From Roseibacillus sp. (lineage in GTDB: Bacteria > Verrucomicrobiota > Verrucomicrobiia > Verrucomicrobiales > Akkermansiaceae): a DNA stretch of 40,475 nucleotides. The translations under genes were made by a program, and so were the position numbers. The first letter of the stretch is position 1; the number at the start of each line of letters is the position of its first letter. The notes beneath the pieces were generated by a model. It had not been told where the DNA came from, made no database searches, and saw only the letters and a program-made list of their open reading frames with translations. This document shows, in pieces, positions 31,441 to 39,262 of this stretch. The stretch covers positions 15,661 through 56,135 of the forward strand of contig JAKVCR010000049.1 of assembly GCA_022448985.1 (NCBI GenBank), written 5' to 3'.

Positions 31441-34251
31441 ATCAAGACGCTCTGTCAGATTCTTCTCGCCCTGTTGCTTTCTGCAATGACTCAGGCTGCC
31501 AGTCCTCCGGATGCGGCTTATTTTGAGAAGCATATCCGCCCTCTCCTGGTCGAGCACTGCTACGAATGCCACTCGGCGGAGTCCGAGAAGTTGAAAGGAG
31601 GCCTCCGACTGGATTATCGTGGGGGGATTCTGCAAGGCGGGGATTCAGGCCCATCTGTCATTCCCGGCCGAGTCGGCAAGAGCCTCCTGATCCAGGCCGT
31701 CCGACACTCGGATGCAAACCTGAAAATGCCGCCAAAGAAAAAGCTCAGGCCGGAGCAAATAGAGGCCTTGGAAAAATGGGTCGCCATAGGCGCCCCCGAC
31801 CCACGCACCTCCGCGAAGCGCACAGTCGCCCAGAAGCAACTCAACCTTGAAGCCGCAAAGCAATTCTGGGCCTTCCGTCCCGTTACAAAAAAAGCCCTTC
31901 CAGAAGTCACGAACACCAACTGGCCACACACCGGCATTGACCGCATCATCCTTTCCGCTCAGGAGAGAAAGAGCATTGCTCCTGTAAATGATGCTGATGA
32001 AGCTACCCTGCTGCGACGCATCTACTTTGACCTCATTGGCCTGCCCCCCGCACCGGGGCAGTCCGAGGCCTTCCACAAGGCCGCTACAGCAAACCGGCAA
32101 GAAGCCATCGCAGCCCTGGTGGATGAACTACTGGCCAGCCCTGACTTCGGCGTGAGATGGGCCAGGCACTGGTTGGACATTGCGCGTTACTCCGAGTCAA
32201 CTGGCGGCGGGCGCACCCTGCTCTTCGGTGAGGCATGGCGATATCGCGACTATGTGGTTGATTCCTTCAACTCCGACAAGCCCTATGACCAGTTCGTACG
32301 CGAGCAGATCGCCGGCGACCTCCTGCAGGGAGGAACGATCAAGGAAAGACAGGACGCGCTCATCGCCACGGCCTTCCTCCTACTGGGTCCCACCAATTAC
32401 GAGTTACAGGACAAGACCGTCCTTGAAATGGATATTATCGACGAGCAACTCGACACCATGGGGAAGGCGTTCCTCGGTCTGACGATTGGTTGTGCACGCT
32501 GTCATGATCACAAATTTGATCCGATCCGCACCGAGGACTACTACGGATTGGCAGGCATCCTCAAGGGAACCAAGGTCGTCATCCACAGCAACGTTTCCAC
32601 CTGGAACAAGCGGTCGCTCCCGATATCCCCCGAAGAGGAAAAACTCGCCAGCGAACGGTCCGGGCGCATCAATGTCCTAAAGAAGGAAATCGCCGCCCTG
32701 AAGAAGACACCCGGGGGCAAAAGGAAAACCGCGGTGCCAATTTCAAGCCTCCCGGGAATCGTGGTCGATGACCTGCAGGCAACCCTCAAGGGGCAGTGGA
32801 CCCGCTCAACCTCCAATGATGGATACGTCGCTGAAAACTACATTCATGATGGGGCCAAGGAAAAGGGAGCAAAAGAGGTCGCTTACAAGGTCCAGATCCC
32901 CGGCGACGGCAAGTTTGAGGTGCGTGTCTCCTACACCGAAGGAACCAATCGTGACCGCAAAGTGCCGGTTCTCATCCGCCATGCTGACGGCGAGGTCACC
33001 AAGTATATTGACCAGACCAAGATCCCGCCTATTGACGGCAGCTTTATCTCGCTGGGAACCTATGATTTTCTGATCGGGGAATGGGAGGCGGTGGTCATCT
33101 CCAACAAGGATACCACCGCACACGTGATTGCCGACGCGGTGCAGTTCCTTCCCGATGGAGCAGAAACTATTGCAAAGAAGGGCAATCCCAAGACCCCGGA
33201 CACACCGGACGCAAAGGAGCGAATCAAGAAACTCGAAGACGAACTCAAATCCCTGCAGAAAAAACCCGCGACCTCCCCACAGGTCATAGCCGCGGAGGAA
33301 GGAAAGGAACCCGGGGATATCCACGTTGCTCTACGGGGCAACGTCCACAATGTAGGAAAAAAGACCCCACGCGGCTTTATCAAGGTCCTTCAAGACACTC
33401 CTACCCCCACATTTTCACCTGGCTCAAGCGGTCGAACCGAGCTTGCCGACTGGATTGCCAATAGGAAGAACCCCCTCACTGCCCGGGTGTTTGTAAACCG
33501 GGTCTGGCACCACCTTTTCGGCACCGGCATTGTCGGCAGCGTCGACAACTTCGGCCAAATGGGCCAGATGCCTACAAATGCGGACCTTATTGACCACCTT
33601 GCTATTCGTTTCATGGAAGGAGGATGGTCAACCAAGAAGCTCATCCGCGAGATCATGCTCTCGCGAGTCTATCAGTTAAGCTCCTCCCCGAGTGAGGCAC
33701 AGGTCAAGGTCGACCTTGAAAACCTCCTGCACTGGCGCCAGAACCGCCGTCGCCTGCAAGCAGAGGCCATACGTGATTCAATCCTTTCCGTCAGCGGGTC
33801 GCTCGACAGGAAAATTGGCGGGGCAACGGTCAAGCCCGGGACCAAAACAGAATACGGTTACCAGTTCGAGGGAAAGCGCAGGAGTATCTATACCCCCGTA
33901 TTCCGCAACACCATGCCTGAAATTATGCAGGTCTTTGACTTTGCTGATCCCAACCTCGTCACGGGGAAACGCACTACCAGTAGCGTGCCGACGCAGGCGC
34001 TCTTCCTGATGAACAACCCTTTTGTGAAACAACAGGCGAAGACCGCAGCCTCTCGCCTGCTCAAGGAGCAATCCGGCAACAATGAGGCCAGGGCAAAATA
34101 CGCCTACCAACTTGCGCTCGGCCGCAATCCCACCGTAAGCGAAGAAAGCATCGTTCTGCAGTTCCTGAAGTCCGCGCAGGAAGACGAAACGGCCTGGACT
34201 CAGGTCTTCCAGAGCCTGTTTGCCAGCCTTGATTTCCGCCACCTGAACTAG
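31441..34251 (+). CDS. Cytochrome-domain/DUF1549/DUF1553 secreted protein with golvesin-like insert
   Basis: Planctomycete-type secreted multidomain protein. Order: signal peptide (KTLCQILLALLLSAMTQAAS), N-terminal cytochrome-like domain with CYECH (heme-c type CxxCH) and RLDYRGGILQGGDSGPSVIPG, DUF1549 (RIYFDLIGLPPAPGQSEAF, GVRWARHWLDIARYSES, CARCHDHKFDP), a golvesin/xanthan-lyase-like beta sandwich (about 32760-33150: TRSTSNDGYVAENYIHDG, SYTEGTNRDRKVPV, HVIADAVQFLP), and DUF1553 (LADWIANRKNPLTARVFVNRVWHH to VPTQALFLMNNPF). No ATG or GTG precedes the signal peptide. The ATC at 31441 gives MKTLCQ; a TTG at 31321 is the nearest legal codon but gives an overlong n-region. Operon with the DUF1501 gene 72 bp downstream. 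Confidence 0.85.
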   Translation: MKTLCQILLALLLSAMTQAASPPDAAYFEKHIRPLLVEHCYECHSAESEKLKGGLRLDYRGGILQGGDSGPSVIPGRVGKSLLIQAVRHSDANLKMPPKKKLRPEQIEALEKWVAIGAPDPRTSAKRTVAQKQLNLEAAKQFWAFRPVTKKALPEVTNTNWPHTGIDRIILSAQERKSIAPVNDADEATLLRRIYFDLIGLPPAPGQSEAFHKAATANRQEAIAALVDELLASPDFGVRWARHWLDIARYSESTGGGRTLLFGEAWRYRDYVVDSFNSDKPYDQFVREQIAGDLLQGGTIKERQDALIATAFLLLGPTNYELQDKTVLEMDIIDEQLDTMGKAFLGLTIGCARCHDHKFDPIRTEDYYGLAGILKGTKVVIHSNVSTWNKRSLPISPEEEKLASERSGRINVLKKEIAALKKTPGGKRKTAVPISSLPGIVVDDLQATLKGQWTRSTSNDGYVAENYIHDGAKEKGAKEVAYKVQIPGDGKFEVRVSYTEGTNRDRKVPVLIRHADGEVTKYIDQTKIPPIDGSFISLGTYDFLIGEWEAVVISNKDTTAHVIADAVQFLPDGAETIAKKGNPKTPDTPDAKERIKKLEDELKSLQKKPATSPQVIAAEEGKEPGDIHVALRGNVHNVGKKTPRGFIKVLQDTPTPTFSPGSSGRTELADWIANRKNPLTARVFVNRVWHHLFGTGIVGSVDNFGQMGQMPTNADLIDHLAIRFMEGGWSTKKLIREIMLSRVYQLSSSPSEAQVKVDLENLLHWRQNRRRLQAEAIRDSILSVSGSLDRKIGGATVKPGTKTEYGYQFEGKRRSIYTPVFRNTMPEIMQVFDFADPNLVTGKRTTSSVPTQALFLMNNPFVKQQAKTAASRLLKEQSGNNEARAKYAYQLALGRNPTVSEESIVLQFLKSAQEDETAWTQVFQSLFASLDFRHLN

Positions 34252-34323
34252 GGCAGGCTTGATGATCCCTCTAAAATCATTAGATTTACGATAACTTCAT
34301 CCGCAACCCGCTCAACCACCAGC

Positions 34324-35748
34324 ATGCAGCACGGACACAATATCTCCCGCCGGAGCGCACTGCGCAACGTGGCCTGTGGCTTTGGCGGACTGGCCATGGG
34401 GGCAATGGCCCACCATGAGGCAGCGGCGGCGGGCAACCCGCTCGGACGAAGAATCCTGCACCACGCCCCCAGAGCCAAGCGCGTGATCTTCCTCTTCATG
34501 GCAGGCGGCGTAAGCCACGTGGACTCCTATGATTACAAGGAGAACCTCTTCCGTGATGACGGCAAGATGGTCCGTTTCGATGACGCGCGGACACTGGCAA
34601 AGACACGAAATATTGTTGAGCACCGTGTCATGAAGCCACTCTGGAAATTCAGGCAATACGGCCAGCGCGGCCAGCATGTCAGCGAGCTCTTTCCTCATAC
34701 CGCCAAGCACGTGGATGACCTTTGTTTCCTCAAGGGCATGCACACCGAGGGCGTAGCGCACGGGCCAAGCACCCTCTTCCTGCATACCGGTTCAATTAAC
34801 CTTGTCCGTCCAAGCATGGGAGCGTGGACAAATTACGGCCTCGGAACCGAGAACCAGAACCTTCCCGGATTCATCAGCATCGGACCTGCCATGGGCAATG
34901 GCGGACCACGTAATTACAGTAATGCATTTTTACCGGCAGCCTACCAGGGCACCCCTGTGGGACGCGCAGGCATTCCCGCAAAGGAGGCCACCATCAAGAA
35001 TATCACCGACCCCGGGGCGGACCCGGCACAGCAACGCAAGCAGTTTGAATTACTGCGCAAGCTCAACGCCGAGCAGGCATCCCGTTCGCCCGGCGACGAC
35101 AAACTGGAAGCTGTTATCAATTCCTTTGAGCTTGCCTGGCGGATGCAAAACAACGCTCCTGATATTCTCGATCTCTCCAAGGAAAGCCCGGATACCCTGG
35201 CCATGTATGGCATTGGCGAAAAGCACACGGACAACTTTGGGCGCTACTGCCTGCGTGCACGCCGGTTGAGCGAAGCCGGCGTCCGCTACATACAGGTAAA
35301 CTACACCGACAATTCCAACAACCCGGCGTGGGACCAGCACTCCAACATGCCCAAGCACATTGAGCACGCACGGGCAACTGACAAACCGGTTGCCGGATTG
35401 CTTGAGGACCTCAAGCGCCGGGGCCTTCTGGAAGACACCATTGTCTGGTGGGGCAGCGAATTCGGACGCACACCCTACGCCCAGAACAAGGGAACCGGCC
35501 GTGACCACAACCCTGACGGCTTCACGGTCTGGTTGGCCGGGGGCGGATTCAAACCGGGGACGACCCATGGCAACACCGATGCCTATGGTCACCACGCCGT
35601 GGAGGGCGAGGTGCACATGCATGACCTCCACGCCACCATCCTACACCAACTGGGACTCGACCATAAGAAGCTCACCTATCGGTATGACGGCCGCGACTTC
35701 CGCTTAACCGATGTCCATGGCCGGGTAGTGAAGGAGATTCTCGCGTAA
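34324..35748 (+). CDS. DUF1501 family secreted protein (Tat signal), copy 2
   Basis: A 474-residue paralogue of the first DUF1501 protein. It starts with a Tat-like signal (ISRRSALRNVACGFGGLAMG), then VIFLFMAGGVSHVDSYDYK, TVWWGSEFGRTPYAQN-like WGSEFGRTPYAQ, GTGRDHNPDGFTVW and the final FRLTDVHGRVVKEILA. It is histidine-rich near conserved acidic residues, which fits a metal-dependent hydrolase-like fold of the sulfatase/phosphatase class, though no activity is established. Partner of the preceding DUF1553 protein. Confidence 0.9.
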   Translation: MQHGHNISRRSALRNVACGFGGLAMGAMAHHEAAAAGNPLGRRILHHAPRAKRVIFLFMAGGVSHVDSYDYKENLFRDDGKMVRFDDARTLAKTRNIVEHRVMKPLWKFRQYGQRGQHVSELFPHTAKHVDDLCFLKGMHTEGVAHGPSTLFLHTGSINLVRPSMGAWTNYGLGTENQNLPGFISIGPAMGNGGPRNYSNAFLPAAYQGTPVGRAGIPAKEATIKNITDPGADPAQQRKQFELLRKLNAEQASRSPGDDKLEAVINSFELAWRMQNNAPDILDLSKESPDTLAMYGIGEKHTDNFGRYCLRARRLSEAGVRYIQVNYTDNSNNPAWDQHSNMPKHIEHARATDKPVAGLLEDLKRRGLLEDTIVWWGSEFGRTPYAQNKGTGRDHNPDGFTVWLAGGGFKPGTTHGNTDAYGHHAVEGEVHMHDLHATILHQLGLDHKKLTYRYDGRDFRLTDVHGRVVKEILA

Positions 35749-35865
35749 CACGATTGGCGGACCTGCTGCTTTATTCCTGGTCCACACCAAGCCTACGCCC
35801 TTTTCCCAACGAACTGCACGACCTCTGGATTCTGTAACCGCGCGTTTCTCCTGCCTGCAAACAAA

Positions 35866-35890
35866 GAAGCCGGGCCTACGGCCCGGCTTC
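35866..35890. terminator. Strong bidirectional terminator
   Basis: GAAGCCGGGCC and GGCCCGGCTTC form a perfect 11-bp GC-rich stem with a TAC loop between convergent genes. On the minus strand it is followed by TTTGTTTG; on plus by a looser T-rich run (CGTTCTTTTCT). It should end both the DUF1501 and the oxidoreductase transcripts. Confidence 0.85.
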
Positions 35891-35911
35891 CGAATACGTT
35901 CTTTTCTCCCC

Positions 35912-37201
35912 TCAGACCACCTTCGTCACTGCCGGCTGAGGACAGGGATAGAGTCCGGTATCGGGATCCATTTTCGGACCCGGGTCAGCGTCCCATGCAT
36001 AATTCTTAGGCATGATGCTGACCTCCGAATTGATCGCGTCATCCCACTTGAGCTCCTTGCCCGAATAGGTCGCCATCCGACCAATGATTGCGGTCATGGT
36101 GCTTTCTGCGGTATAGTAGGCGTTATTGATCGCGATATCCCCTCGGATGTGGCGGTGCAATTCGTCGTGCTCAACTTGATAGGGATTCTTCCCTCTTTCC
36201 TTGAGCTTCCAGATGATCTTGCCGTCATTATCGGTGATACGCCCGGGATAGGCGCGCCCCTTCTCCCCGATAATCACCTCTGTCACCCGGTTCATGCAGC
36301 CTCTCTGATGTCGACACTGTGAATTGGTATAACCCCCACCCTCATGCTGGAGTTCGACATAGTGGTGATCGAAAATCTCTCCAAAATCGGGACCAATCCT
36401 CTGCTGCCTTCCACCCATTCCCTGGGCCACGGTGGGATGACTGCCCATGAACCAGTTCGCAACATCAAGATTGTGAACGTGCTGCTCACAAATGTGATCG
36501 CCGCAAAGCCAGTTGAAGTAGTACCAGTTCCGCATCTGATATTCCATTTCAGTCTGCTTCTCCTTCCTGGGACGAACCCACACTCCCCCACCATTCCAGT
36601 AGACCTGGCTCGCCACCACCTTGCCGATACGGCCTTCCATCACCTCCTGGTGGGTTGCGGTATAGGTCTTCTGGTAACGGCGCTGGAGACCGCAAACGAC
36701 CTTGAGTTTCTTGGCATCCGCCTCCTTGGCTGCCGCAATAACCCTCCGGATCCCGGCCGCATCAGTCGCAACGGGCTTTTCCATGAATACATGTTTCCCC
36801 CTTGAAACTGCATACTCAAACATCTCGGGACGAAATCCCGGAGGGGTAGTCAGGATAACCATGTCAGCAAATTCAATGGCCTTCTTATAGGCATCAAATC
36901 CATGGAACATCCGGTCCGCGGGGACATCCACCTTCTCCTTAAATCGACCCTTGATGTTGTTGATCACTCCCTGGGTCTTATCCGCAAACGCATCTGCCAC
37001 TGCCACCAACTTGGCGCCTTCGACATTAAGGGTCTGAGAGACCGCACCCGTTCCGCGTCCTCCGCAACCGACGAGGGCTACCTTGATTTCGCTTTTGCCT
37101 TCCACCTGCGCATAGGAAGCAACAGGCAATGAAGCAGCGGTTGCCGCTACTCCGGTTGTTTTGAGGAATCTCCTCCGGTCGGATTGAATGGAATCTTCCA
37201 T
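35912..37201 (-). CDS. Gfo/Idh/MocA family oxidoreductase with Tat signal
   Basis: A 429-residue NAD(P)-dependent sugar/polyol-type oxidoreductase. It has a clear twin-arginine signal (RRRFLKTTGVAATAASLPVA), the Rossmann motif VALVGCGGRGTG, and EKPVATDAAG, the conserved EKP segment of the family. The C-terminal part (NWYYFNWLCGDHICEQHVHNLDVANWF) has the GDH-like region seen in planctomycete/verrucomicrobial exported members. Such enzymes often act on sugars released by secreted glycan-degrading systems; the substrate is unknown. Convergent with DUF1501 and separated by a strong terminator. Confidence 0.9.
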   Translation of the reverse strand: MEDSIQSDRRRFLKTTGVAATAASLPVASYAQVEGKSEIKVALVGCGGRGTGAVSQTLNVEGAKLVAVADAFADKTQGVINNIKGRFKEKVDVPADRMFHGFDAYKKAIEFADMVILTTPPGFRPEMFEYAVSRGKHVFMEKPVATDAAGIRRVIAAAKEADAKKLKVVCGLQRRYQKTYTATHQEVMEGRIGKVVASQVYWNGGGVWVRPRKEKQTEMEYQMRNWYYFNWLCGDHICEQHVHNLDVANWFMGSHPTVAQGMGGRQQRIGPDFGEIFDHHYVELQHEGGGYTNSQCRHQRGCMNRVTEVIIGEKGRAYPGRITDNDGKIIWKLKERGKNPYQVEHDELHRHIRGDIAINNAYYTAESTMTAIIGRMATYSGKELKWDDAINSEVSIMPKNYAWDADPGPKMDPDTGLYPCPQPAVTKVV

Positions 37202-37577
37202 GATATCGTGTTGTTTGTTTTAAGTTTCCTTCTGCCTGCAGTCAGGAGCTGTCAACAGCTTGGCAGACTTTGGTGACTGCCGCCCCGCGACAATCCCCGG
37301 TCACGTCTAAGGTGTTCCATTCCAAATGCGCCTTGAAAGCTTTTTTGTCGCGAAACCCGAAGAGACCACCCGAAATTTCAAGCAGTGGCGGGTCTACAGC
37401 CCCACTCTTGCGCCCCCATCCGGAATCCTGCTCTTCCATTCCTGCGGCCTAGGGCCGGGAATCCCTTGAAAATTCACATATCCGAACGGCATTTCATCTC
37501 CTCGCGACCTCTGTTTCTGGCCGATATATCATGCTTCTTTCTTTGACCACCACCACCGGGACAGGTAGGGAATCCTC
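37202..37577. other. Intergenic region between oxidoreductase and small secreted protein
   Basis: About 375 bp between divergent genes. It holds a 14-bp inverted repeat AGCTGT-CA-ACAGCT at 37247-37260 and a small GGCC-TAG-GGCC repeat near 37447. Short ORFs of 60-65 codons on both strands show no signal or family. Promoters for both neighbours must lie here; TTGACC near 37541 is a possible -35 for the plus gene without a clear -10. Confidence 0.45.
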
Positions 37578-38090
37578 ATGAAGCGATTCAGCGCCCTCGT
37601 TACCGTTTTCCTTCTGCCCTTCTGTTCTGCTCAAGCCGGTGAGTTCAAAGTGGCCGGAATGACCTTCGCCGGACCCAAGGAATTTGCCTCAGTCAAACCT
37701 ACGTCCTTCATGAGGAAGGCCCAACTCAAGGTCGGAGTCGATGCTGCCGAGGGAGAAATCGTATTCTTCCACTTTGGTCCCCGCGGAGGCGGAGGACTGC
37801 AGGCCAATATCGATCGTTGGTTTGGACAGTTCACCGAACCCAAGGCGGAGATCAAGGCCAAGACCGAAAAGGTGAAGGCTGGGGAAATTCCCGTCACTTT
37901 TGTTTCCGCAGAGGGAACCTTCAAGGCCGGCCCTCCGCGTGGCCCAGTAGTGGAAAAACCAGGATACGCCCTTCTGGGTGCCATTATTGAGAGTAAGGAG
38001 GGGGCTATCTTTGCCAAGTTCACCGGCCCTAAAGCCACTGTCTCAGCCCATGCCGCCACCTTTAAAAAGATGATCACTGGCGCGAAATAG
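37578..38090 (+). CDS. Small secreted protein of unknown function (170 aa)
   Basis: Signal peptide KRFSALVTVFLLPFCSAQA, then about 150 residues with a glycine patch (FHFGPRGGGGLQANIDRW), lysine-rich strand pairs (IKAKTEKVKAGEIPVTFVSAEG) and a C-terminal helix. A possible ribosome-binding sequence GGTAGGG lies about 8 nt before the ATG. It resembles small exported proteins of PVC bacteria that I cannot name. No catalytic motif. Confidence 0.7.
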   Translation: MKRFSALVTVFLLPFCSAQAGEFKVAGMTFAGPKEFASVKPTSFMRKAQLKVGVDAAEGEIVFFHFGPRGGGGLQANIDRWFGQFTEPKAEIKAKTEKVKAGEIPVTFVSAEGTFKAGPPRGPVVEKPGYALLGAIIESKEGAIFAKFTGPKATVSAHAATFKKMITGAK

Positions 38091-38164
38091 CTTTCCGCAA
38101 TCCTATTCCGGCATTTTACAGGCTAGAGCTCTCAGGCCTGACCAGCACCCTGCATCCTCCTCCC

Positions 38165-39205
38165 ATGAAGGCTGCCCTCTTCAGGGAATTCCAGGGTCCC
38201 ATAACGGTTGAAACCGTTCCAGATCCCGCCCCAACCCGGACCGGAGTCGTAATACGTGTCGAGGCCACTGGAATCTGCCGTAGTGATTGGCATGGTTGGA
38301 TGGGGCATGATCCCGACGTCCACCTTCCCCACGTTCCGGGCCACGAATTCGCCGGGATCATTGAGGCTACCGGCAAAGCGGTAACGAGCTGGAAGCCCGG
38401 CGACCGGGTAACAGCTCCCTTCGTTTGCGGTTGCGGTAATTGCAGCTTCTGCGAGGCGGGTGATCAGCAGGTCTGCCCTCATCAGTTTCAACCAGGCTTT
38501 ACCGCCTGGGGTTCATTTGCCCCGTTCGTCATGGTGGAACATGCTGAGGAGAATCTGGTACGATTACCGGACGAACTCGACTTCCGAGACTCCGCCAGCC
38601 TGGGCTGCCGCCTAGCAACGGCCTACCGCGCAGTGGTTCACCAGGCTCGTATCAGGGCCGGGGACTGGATTGCAATACACGGCTGTGGCGGAGTCGGACT
38701 CTCCGCGATAATGATCGCGAAAGCGCTTGGCGCCCGCCCCATTGCAATCGACATCGAGCCCGCAAAACTCCTTCGGGCGCGACAATTGGGAGCCTTGGAC
38801 ACCGTGGATGCCTCAAGCGAAGATGTCCCCTCAGCCATAATAGACCTTACCAGCGGAGGTGCACGGAGCTCTATTGACGCCTTGGGCAGCAGCATAACGG
38901 CGAAAAACTCAATTAATTGCCTGCGACCTCGCGGGCGACATATCCAGATCGGCCTCATGACCGGAGAGGACTCCCTCTCCCCCATCCCCTTTGACCGGGT
39001 CGTGGCAAAGGAACTGGAACTTTACGGCAGCCATGGGATGCAGGCGCATAACTACCATGAACTCTTCTCTCTCATCTGCCAGGGATCACTCGACCCAGGC
39101 CAACTCATCAGCCGCACCATTACACTGGAGGAGGCGCCCATGGCACTTACTACCCAATCCGCGTTCCAGGAGACAGGGATCGTCGTGGCCGACCGAATTA
39201 CTTGA
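38165..39205 (+). CDS. Zinc-dependent alcohol dehydrogenase
   Basis: A 346-residue medium-chain dehydrogenase/reductase. Catalytic zinc: Cys38, His60-Glu61 and Cys148 (SLGCRLATAYRAV). Structural zinc: Cys90, Cys93, Cys96, Cys104 in CGNCSFCEAGDQQVC. The coenzyme motif is HGCGGVGLSAIM (about 172-183), and ELYGSHGMQ near the C-terminus is typical of the group. NAD preference is suggested by the acidic residue after the following strand (AIDIEP). Substrate unknown. It lies 74 bp after the small secreted protein. Confidence 0.93.
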   Translation: MKAALFREFQGPITVETVPDPAPTRTGVVIRVEATGICRSDWHGWMGHDPDVHLPHVPGHEFAGIIEATGKAVTSWKPGDRVTAPFVCGCGNCSFCEAGDQQVCPHQFQPGFTAWGSFAPFVMVEHAEENLVRLPDELDFRDSASLGCRLATAYRAVVHQARIRAGDWIAIHGCGGVGLSAIMIAKALGARPIAIDIEPAKLLRARQLGALDTVDASSEDVPSAIIDLTSGGARSSIDALGSSITAKNSINCLRPRGRHIQIGLMTGEDSLSPIPFDRVVAKELELYGSHGMQAHNYHELFSLICQGSLDPGQLISRTITLEEAPMALTTQSAFQETGIVVADRIT

Positions 39206-39210
39206 AGGCG

Positions 39211-39231
39211 GCAGGAATTACAGCCTCCTGC
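39211..39231. terminator. Candidate terminator between adh and asnS
   Basis: GCAGGA and TCCTGC pair across a 9-nt loop between convergent genes; the plus-strand side is followed only by TTGCG, so support is moderate to weak. Confidence 0.35.
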
Positions 39232-39262
39232 TTGCGTAACTGTGGATCGATGCAGGATTTCC

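Noticed and set aside
37242-37439. 65-codon minus-strand ORF in the 37.2-37.6 kb gap
   Set aside because: No family, signal or ribosome-binding sequence, and an equally long plus-strand frame overlaps it; most likely chance.
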